Shown one piece after another: positions 59,195 through 64,000 of a stretch of DNA of 64,000 nt (position 1 is its first letter; each line of letters opens with the position of its first letter). The notes below the pieces were generated by a model. The model was not told the origin of the DNA and did not search any database. It saw only the letters and a list, made by a program, of their open reading frames with translations. The position numbers and the translations under genes are program-made. The stretch covers positions 62,001 through 126,000 of the forward strand of contig NZ_FSRJ01000005.1 in the NCBI RefSeq assembly GCF_900142065.1. The letters are read 5' to 3'. The stretch comes from Agromyces cerinus subsp. cerinus. Lineage in GTDB: Bacteria; Actinomycetota; Actinomycetes; Actinomycetales; Microbacteriaceae.

Positions 59195-59824
59195 ATGGGA
59201 GTCATCGTCGTCGACCTCTTCGTCACGCTCGACGGGGTGTATCAATCGCCGGGCAGCCGCGACGAGGACACCGAGGGAGGGTTCCCGTTCGGCGGCTGGC
59301 AGGGCGCGTATACCGACGCCGAGTCGGGCGCGGCGATCGGCGCCAACATCGAGCGCGTCGACGCGCTGCTGCTCGGCCGCAAGACCTACGACATCTGGGC
59401 CGCGTACTGGCCGTTCCAATCGGACGACATCCCCATCGCAGCCAGGTTCAACGCCGTGCCGAAGTTCGTCGCCTCGCACTCCCTGACCGACCCGTCGTGG
59501 GCCGGCACGACGGTCGTGACGGAGGTCGCGGCGGAGGTGCGCGGCATCCGCGACCGCTTCGACGAGACCCACGTCGTCGGCAGCGGCGACCTCGTGCGCA
59601 CCCTGCTGCGAGAGGACCTCGTCGACCGCATCAACCTCTGGCTCTATCCGATCGCGCTCGGCACGGGCAAGCGGCTCTTCGCCGAGGGCACCGTTCCCGC
59701 GGCGTTCGCGCTCGTCGAACCCCCGCTCGCCTTCCCGAAGGGGTCGGTCCAGCTCGTCTACGAGCGGGCGGGCGAGCCGGTGACGGGCGTCGACATGAGC
59801 ACGGTCGACGAGGCCGGGGCGTGA
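59195..59824 (+). CDS. Dihydrofolate-reductase-fold protein (RibD C-terminal-like)
   Basis: A 209-residue NADPH-binding protein of the RibD_C/DHFR-like family, which includes YyaP-type reductases of unknown substrate. It begins VIVVDLFVTLDGVYQSPGS and continues LLLGRKTYDIWAAYWP, FVASHSL, THVVGSGDLVRTLLREDLVD and INLWLYPIALGTGKRLF, all typical. ATG 59195 has AAGGAG. The stop overlaps the GTG of the TfoX gene (GTGA). Confidence 0.9.
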   Translation: MGVIVVDLFVTLDGVYQSPGSRDEDTEGGFPFGGWQGAYTDAESGAAIGANIERVDALLLGRKTYDIWAAYWPFQSDDIPIAARFNAVPKFVASHSLTDPSWAGTTVVTEVAAEVRGIRDRFDETHVVGSGDLVRTLLREDLVDRINLWLYPIALGTGKRLFAEGTVPAAFALVEPPLAFPKGSVQLVYERAGEPVTGVDMSTVDEAGA

Positions 59825-60141
59825 GTGGACGCGAGTCGGGCCGTGCCCGGCTCGACGAGATCGCGCCTGAGCTGCTGGCGCTCCCCGATGTCGCGATCGG
59901 CCGGATGTTCGGCTCCGACGGCATCTCGGTGCGGGGCAAGCTCTTCGCATTCGTCGCGAACAGCGGCAGCCTCGTGGTGAAGCTGCCCGAGGCCCGCATC
60001 GACGAACTCGAGCTCGACAACATGGTCATGCGCGGCCGCCCCATGCGCGAGTGGGCGGTGGTGCCCCTCGACGACGGCGTCGACCGCTGGCGCGAGGTCG
60101 CGGGCGAAGCGCACGCCTTCGTCGACTCGATCACGCCGTGA
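59821..60141 (+). CDS. TfoX/Sxy N-terminal domain protein
   Basis: A 106-residue protein of the TfoX N-terminal domain family (DVAIGRMFGSDGISVRGKLFAFV, then LVVKLPEARIDEL). TfoX/Sxy controls competence in proteobacteria; actinobacterial versions are short and of unknown role. Start is GTG 59821, overlapping the DHFR-like stop by GTGA, so the two are translationally coupled. Confidence 0.88.
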   Translation: MSGRESGRARLDEIAPELLALPDVAIGRMFGSDGISVRGKLFAFVANSGSLVVKLPEARIDELELDNMVMRGRPMREWAVVPLDDGVDRWREVAGEAHAFVDSITP

Positions 60142-60156
60142 GCGGGTCACCTCGTC

Positions 60157-61680
60157 TCACCCGCGCAGCAGGCCGCGCAGCGTTTGGATCGTGTCGGCCT
60201 CGGCCGCGGTCTTGTCGTCGCGGTAGCGCTTGACCCGTGCGAACCGCAGCGCGATGCCGCCCGGGTACCGGCTCGACCGCTGCACGCCGTCGATCGCGAT
60301 CTCGACGACGATGCTCGGCTCGACCCACACGGTGTGCTCGGTGCGCCGGGTCTCGATCTGGGGGAACCGCTCGGTCTGCCAGCGCAGCAGCTCGTCGGTG
60401 AGGCCCTTGAAGGTCTTGCCCACCATCACGAAGCCGCCGGGCTCGCCGAACTCGCCGCTCGGGTCGAGCGCGCCGAGGTGCAGGTTCGAGAGCCAGCCCG
60501 TGCGCCGCCCCGACCCCCACTCGCACGCGAGCACCACGAGGTCGTAGGTGAGCACGGGCTTGACCTTGATCCAGCTCGAGCCGCGGCGCCCGGCCGCATA
60601 CGCGGAACCGATCGCCTTGACCACGACGCCCTCCTGCCCCGCGGCGAGCGCGTCGCGGGAGACCCGATCGGCGACCTCGGGGTCTGCGGTGACCTCGCCC
60701 GGGATGCGATGCCCGGGCGCGATGCGCTCGAGCTCGGCAAGCCGGGTCGCGAGCGGCTCGTCGAGCAGGTCGCGCCCGTCGACGTGCAGCACGTCGAAGA
60801 ACCACGGATGCAGCACCGTCTCGCTCGCCGACTCGGCGCCGAAGCTCGACATCGTGTCTTGGAACGGGCGTGGTGCGCCGTCTTCGTCGAGCGAGAGCGT
60901 CTCGCCGTCGAGGATGACGTCGTGCACCGGCAGGCGCCGCACGACGTCGACCACTTCGGGCAGCCGCCGGGTGACGTCGGCGAGGTTGCGAGTGAAGACG
61001 CGCACCTCGTCGCCCGCGCGATGCACCTGGATGCGCGCGCCGTCGAGCTTGTACTCGACCGACGCCTCGCCCGTGGTCTCGAGCGCGGCGGCAGCGCTCG
61101 AGGCGGTGGCGGCGAGCATCGGCAGCACGGGCCGACCCACGACGAGGCCCACGGCGGCGAGTTCGGCCTCGGTGCCGGTGAGCGCGAGCCGGGCCGTCTC
61201 GCCGAGGTCGCCCGAGAGCATCGCGGCACGGCGCACCACGTCGACCGGGCGTTCAGCCGCCCGGGCGATCGCGTCGGTGACGACGCCCTCGAGCGCGCCG
61301 GTGCGCACCTCGCCGAGCAGCACCCGGCCGATGAAGCCCTGCTCGCGGTCGGTGGCCCGGCCGATCAGCTCGGCGAGCTCACGGGCCCGCTCCCCCGACG
61401 ATCCGGCACCGGATGCCGCGGCGAGCCGGTCGAGCACGGCGTCGAGTTCGCCGACGGTGAGCGAGGGCTCGGCGGCGGGCTCCCCGGTCGCTGCAGCGAC
61501 CCCGCGCCATCCGACACCCACCCGGCCTTGCCGCGGCTTGCCCACGAGGAACCCGACGGCGAGTGCGATCTCGTCGGGTTCGAGTCGGCGCAGCAGCTCG
61601 GCCAGCGCCTCGATCTTCGCGAGGCGCGAACGGGTCGAGGCGACGGTGTCGGCGGTCAGCACGAGTTCATCGAGCAGCAC
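60157..61680 (-). CDS. ATP-dependent DNA ligase (LigB-type)
   Basis: A 507-residue ATP-dependent DNA ligase of the actinobacterial/archaeal type. An N-terminal DNA-binding domain (1-180) precedes the nucleotidyltransferase core with the adenylated Lys211 in VEYKLDGARIQVHR (motif I). Other motifs are DGETLSLDEDG (III), WFFDVLHVDGRDLL, EGVVVKAIGSAYAAGRRGSSWIKVKP (IV-V), then the OB fold with GKTFKGLTDELLRW and PGGIALRFARVKRYRDDK (VI). Actinobacteria keep it beside the essential NAD-dependent LigA for repair. The start is GTG 61680; GAGACT 6 bases before resembles the leaderless pattern. Convergent with the TfoX gene. Confidence 0.95.
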   Translation of the reverse strand: MLLDELVLTADTVASTRSRLAKIEALAELLRRLEPDEIALAVGFLVGKPRQGRVGVGWRGVAAATGEPAAEPSLTVGELDAVLDRLAAASGAGSSGERARELAELIGRATDREQGFIGRVLLGEVRTGALEGVVTDAIARAAERPVDVVRRAAMLSGDLGETARLALTGTEAELAAVGLVVGRPVLPMLAATASSAAAALETTGEASVEYKLDGARIQVHRAGDEVRVFTRNLADVTRRLPEVVDVVRRLPVHDVILDGETLSLDEDGAPRPFQDTMSSFGAESASETVLHPWFFDVLHVDGRDLLDEPLATRLAELERIAPGHRIPGEVTADPEVADRVSRDALAAGQEGVVVKAIGSAYAAGRRGSSWIKVKPVLTYDLVVLACEWGSGRRTGWLSNLHLGALDPSGEFGEPGGFVMVGKTFKGLTDELLRWQTERFPQIETRRTEHTVWVEPSIVVEIAIDGVQRSSRYPGGIALRFARVKRYRDDKTAAEADTIQTLRGLLRG

Positions 61681-61710
61681 GGGGCCAGTCTCCCACCGGC
61701 GTCCGACATG

Positions 61711-61742
61711 CGGTCCGGCGGCCCGGCGGTCCGGCGGTCCGG
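61711..61742. repeat. Four tandem copies of an 8-bp unit
   Basis: CGGTCCGG occurs four times in a row, the second copy with one change (CGGCCCGG). It lies in the 76-bp gap between the ligase start codon and the stop of the upstream TetR gene. It is the second 8-bp array in the window, after the one at 2711-2750. Confidence 0.85.
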
Positions 61743-61756
61743 CGGCAGCCGATCGC

Positions 61757-62401
61757 TCAGCGAGTGCCGTCGCCGACCCCGTACGCCGCCACGAAGACGC
61801 GCGCGGCGTGGGCCGCGTGTCGCTGCAGCGCCGCGGCATCGGGGATCGCTCCGTCGCCGAGCAGCATCGCCTCGTTCATGGGGGCGCCCATGATCAGCCA
61901 GTTGAACGTGGTCGCCGCCTCGATCGGGTCGTCGACCGAGAGCAGCCCCCGCTCGGCGAGCGCGGCCATCGTGACGGCGAGCGAGCGGATGGCGCGCGAC
62001 GGACCGTGCTCGTACAGCGCGCGAGCGAGGTCGGGAAACCGCTCGACCTCGCCGATGACGAGTCGGCGGAGCTTGAGCAGGCGCGGGGTCATCACGACGG
62101 CGAGCTCATCGGCGGCGTAGCGGGCGAGGTACCCGGCGACATCACCGTCGGGCGCCGGGTGCTCGTCGTGATCGTGCAGGCCGTCGCCCGCCCCGGCGGT
62201 CATCGACGAGACGAGTTCGACGAACAGGGACTCCTTGCTGCCGAAGTGCGCGTATACGGTCTGCTTCGAGACCTCCGACAGCTCGGCGAGCTCGTCCATG
62301 CTCGTGCCGAGGAACCCGTTCCGCAGGAAGAGGTCTTCCGCGGCGGCGAGGATGGCGCGGCGCTTCCGCTCCGAACGCGATAGCTCGTTCGTGGTGGCCA
62401 T
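61757..62401 (-). CDS. TetR family transcriptional regulator
   Basis: A 214-residue regulator. The helix-turn-helix (FLGTSMDELAELSEVSKQTVYAHFGSKESLF) lies at about residues 32-62, and the C-terminal domain contains TPRLLKLRRLVIGEVERFPDLAR, the AefR/TetR_C_7-like signature. ATG 62401 follows GAGGAG. Two ACTGG/CCAGT operators lie between it and the divergent alpha/beta hydrolase gene, which it probably represses. Confidence 0.92.
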   Translation of the reverse strand: MATTNELSRSERKRRAILAAAEDLFLRNGFLGTSMDELAELSEVSKQTVYAHFGSKESLFVELVSSMTAGAGDGLHDHDEHPAPDGDVAGYLARYAADELAVVMTPRLLKLRRLVIGEVERFPDLARALYEHGPSRAIRSLAVTMAALAERGLLSVDDPIEAATTFNWLIMGAPMNEAMLLGDGAIPDAAALQRHAAHAARVFVAAYGVGDGTR

Positions 62402-62425
62402 GGCACTCTCCTCTTGACGCGCAGT

Positions 62426-62468
62426 ACTGGACAGTCTAGTTTGACTGAATCACACTGGTCAGTCCAGT
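62426..62468. promoter_or_regulatory. Two TetR operator boxes, 28 bp apart
   Basis: ACTGGACAGTCTAGT (62426-62440) and ACTGGTCAGTCCAGT (62454-62468) share 12 of 15 bases. The second is a perfect inverted repeat of ACTGG around TCAGT. Both are in the gap between the TetR gene and the divergent hydrolase gene. Confidence 0.8.
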
Positions 62469-62500
62469 TCGAGCATCGTCTCAGGGAAAGAGGAACCGCA

Positions 62501-63301
62501 ATGTCCGAGTTCGTCGTCTCCACTGCCGGGGATCGCATCGCCTACGACCGCCATGGCGACGGGCCCGCGCTCGTCTTCGTCGCCGGCGCCGGCCCCTGGC
62601 GGGCGATCGACCCCGAGACCACCCGCACCGCCGAGCGCCTCGCCGGCCTCGGCGTCACGGCCATCGTCTACGACCGCGTCGGCCGCGGCGAGAGCGCCGC
62701 CGACGGCACGATCACCCTCGAACGCGAACTCGCGGCCATCGAGGCGCTGATCGACGCCGCCGGTGGCAGCGCGGTGCTCTGCGGCCACTCCTCCGGCTGC
62801 TCCATCTCGCTGCGTGCGGCGGTCGCCGGCCTCGCCGTCGACGGCCTCGCCCTCTGGGAGGCGCCCCTGGCTCCGCCCGACAGCGGCGGGCGCGAATGGG
62901 CCGACGAGGTGAACCGCCTGATCGACGCCGGCGACAACGGCGGCGCTCTCGACGCGTACATGCGCGACATGCCGCCCGAGATCCTCGAGATCGTCCGCGG
63001 CATCCCCGCGATGATCGAGCAGGCCCCGAGCCTGCGCCCCGACGGCGAATCGCTCGCCTGGGCCGAGTCCGCGCCGCACGCCGAGCTCTTCGGCGGCATC
63101 CGGGTGCCGGTGCTCGCGATGGTCGGCGAGCAGACCTACGACATCATGACCCCCGCCGCCGAGTCCATCGCCGCGGCGATCCCCGGCGCGACATGGAAGG
63201 CGATGCCGGGAAGCGAGCACGGCTGGGAGCCCGAGTCGATGGCCGCCGAACTCGCCGCGTTCGTGCACGCGGCTGCCGCTCGGCGCGTCGCTCGGGAATA
63301 G
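62501..63301 (+). CDS. Alpha/beta hydrolase, TetR-controlled
   Basis: A 266-residue alpha/beta hydrolase. The first strand region is LVFVAGAGPWRAIDP. The nucleophile elbow is LCGHSSGCSISLRAA, with Ser97. The acid is probably in LAMVGEQTYDIMTPAA, and the His in MPGSEHGWEPESM. Substrate unknown. ATG 62501 has AAAGAGGA. It is the divergent partner of the TetR gene at 61757-62401. Confidence 0.9.
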   Translation: MSEFVVSTAGDRIAYDRHGDGPALVFVAGAGPWRAIDPETTRTAERLAGLGVTAIVYDRVGRGESAADGTITLERELAAIEALIDAAGGSAVLCGHSSGCSISLRAAVAGLAVDGLALWEAPLAPPDSGGREWADEVNRLIDAGDNGGALDAYMRDMPPEILEIVRGIPAMIEQAPSLRPDGESLAWAESAPHAELFGGIRVPVLAMVGEQTYDIMTPAAESIAAAIPGATWKAMPGSEHGWEPESMAAELAAFVHAAAARRVARE

Positions 63302-63348
63302 CCGCGGCATCGGCTCGCCCGTCACGCGGCGGGCCGTATCCTGAACCG

Positions 63349-63636
63349 GTGGAGCTCACGTTCGATGGCGAGATCTGGTACTGGCGAGGTCCGGCGCCAT
63401 GGCACTTCGTGACGGTGCCCGACGACGAGAGCGCCGCCATCGAGGCGGTCGCGGCGCTCATCACCTACGGCTGGGGCATGGTCCCCGTCACCGTCCGCAT
63501 CGGCGGCAGCGAATGGCAGAGCTCACTCTGGCCGAAGGACGGCGGCTACATCGTGCCCATCAAGGCGTGGGTGCGCACGGCCGAGCAGCTCGAGGTCGGC
63601 GACACGATCGAGGTGCGCTTGACGGTCGGAGCCTGA
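63349..63636 (+). CDS. DUF1905 domain protein
   Basis: A 95-residue beta-rich cytoplasmic protein of the DUF1905 family (FDGEIWYWRGPAPWHFVTVP, then GWGMVPVTVRIGGSEWQSSL, WPKDGGYIVPIKAWVR and LEVGDTIEVRLTV). Function unknown; the family is sometimes fused to YdeI-like domains. Start is GTG 63349: TATCCT lies exactly 6 bases upstream, and homology begins at ELTFDG. This is one of the clearest leaderless starts in the window. Confidence 0.87.
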   Translation: MELTFDGEIWYWRGPAPWHFVTVPDDESAAIEAVAALITYGWGMVPVTVRIGGSEWQSSLWPKDGGYIVPIKAWVRTAEQLEVGDTIEVRLTVGA

Positions 63637-63639
63637 GCC

Positions 63640-64000
63640 TCAGCGTGCGGCCGCGACCCGTTCGGTTGCACCGGATGCTTCGTCGGCGCCGGATGCTTCG
63701 CGGAGGAACCCGTCGACCGCCGCCGTGAACACCGCCGGATCGTCGAGCCACGGGAAGTGGCCCGCGCCGGGCTGCACGGTGAGTTCGCTGCGCGGCAGCG
63801 ACGCGGCCAGCTCGGCGACCATGGCGGGCGGGGAGTTGAGGTCGGTCTCACCCGCGACGAGCAGCACCGGGGCCGCGAGGTCGGCGAGCGCGGCACGGGT
63901 CGACTCGGGATCGAACGCCCCGTCTGCGGCGAACACGGCCGCCGCCTCGTCGTTGCGATGGCGTTCGTCGGCGGCTCGATGCGCTTGCGCAGAGGCATCC
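63640..64000 (-). CDS. Alpha/beta hydrolase, C-terminal part only
   Basis: The last 120 codons of a hydrolase that runs off the right edge. Visible are AAPVLLVAGETDLNSPPAM, which carries the catalytic acid region, and QPGAGHFPWLDDPAVFTAAV with the catalytic His (GAGHFPW). It ends in a short Ala/Glu-rich tail. Its frame is open to the window edge with the segment DASAQAHRAADERHRNDEAA upstream. Convergent with the DUF1905 gene, 3 bases between stops. Confidence 0.85.
   Translation of the reverse strand, partial: DASAQAHRAADERHRNDEAAAVFAADGAFDPESTRAALADLAAPVLLVAGETDLNSPPAMVAELAASLPRSELTVQPGAGHFPWLDDPAVFTAAVDGFLREASGADEASGATERVAAAR

Overview
The window is 64 kb of high-GC (about 70 % by eye) actinobacterial chromosome. 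Gene content and style point to the family Microbacteriaceae, and an Agromyces-like organism is my best guess: paired MalF/MalG sugar permeases without their own ATPase, LacI, DeoR and TetR local regulators, an Eis-type acetyltransferase, a DtxR/IdeR-type iron box, many leaderless promoters (TANNNT placed 6-7 bases before the start codon), and heavy use of the heptamer GGATGCC/GGCATCC. The genus is inferred, not shown. I see no phage, transposon, CRISPR array, rRNA or tRNA gene.

Region 1 (1-14,000) is a sugar or polyol catabolic island. A glycerate kinase and a ThuA-domain protein run leftwards from a LacI regulator. A three-gene operon follows: a Gfo/Idh oxidoreductase, a DUF993 aldolase-like protein and a TIM-barrel isomerase. 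Across a strong terminator lie a secreted beta-propeller protein and a four-gene operon (solute-binding lipoprotein, two permeases, a 2-hydroxyacid dehydrogenase), governed by a DeoR-headed, LacI-bodied regulator. LacI-type palindromes lie at the first promoters. A shared TGTTC direct repeat lies at matching distance (75-78 bp) upstream of the propeller and binding-protein genes, so there appear to be two linked regulons.

Region 2 (14,000-30,200) is mostly housekeeping and detoxification: TetR/FAD-monooxygenase pair, Eis acetyltransferase, RidA, AI-2E family permease, 14-TM MFS exporter, UbiB-type kinase, lipase maturation factor, phytoene-desaturase-like oxidase with NUDIX hydrolase, metallo-beta-lactamase fold hydrolase with a triplicated 3' end, MarR/F420-type oxidoreductase pair, an iron-box-preceded DUF1540 protein and a cytochrome-b-like membrane protein.

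Region 3 (30,200-33,000) holds a second ClpP locus: an intact ClpP translationally coupled to a ClpP whose catalytic serine is glycine, facing an XRE regulator that ends in Leu-Leu-Ala-Ala, the type of C-terminus known from the Clp substrates PopR and ClgR. A 36-residue membrane peptide gene lies just beyond. This is the most distinctive system in the window.

Region 4 (33,000-43,800) is a series of small regulator-enzyme pairs (AsnC and amine oxidase, TetR and two alpha/beta hydrolases, WYL regulator and epoxide hydrolase), several with readable operators. Region 5 (43,800-51,100) encodes extracytoplasmic proteins: a GH95-like fucosidase with two inserted discoidin-like modules, a membrane-anchored HExxH protein and a secreted metal hydrolase with a C-terminal discoidin domain. 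Region 6 (51,100-64,000) has an ArsR-type regulator, cupin, methyltransferase, an AAA-type regulator with an N-terminal LuxR helix-turn-helix, gluconokinase, an intradiol-dioxygenase-like lipoprotein, XRE-cupin/thioredoxin-reductase-like pair, DHFR-like and TfoX proteins, an ATP-dependent DNA ligase, a TetR/hydrolase pair and a DUF1905 protein.
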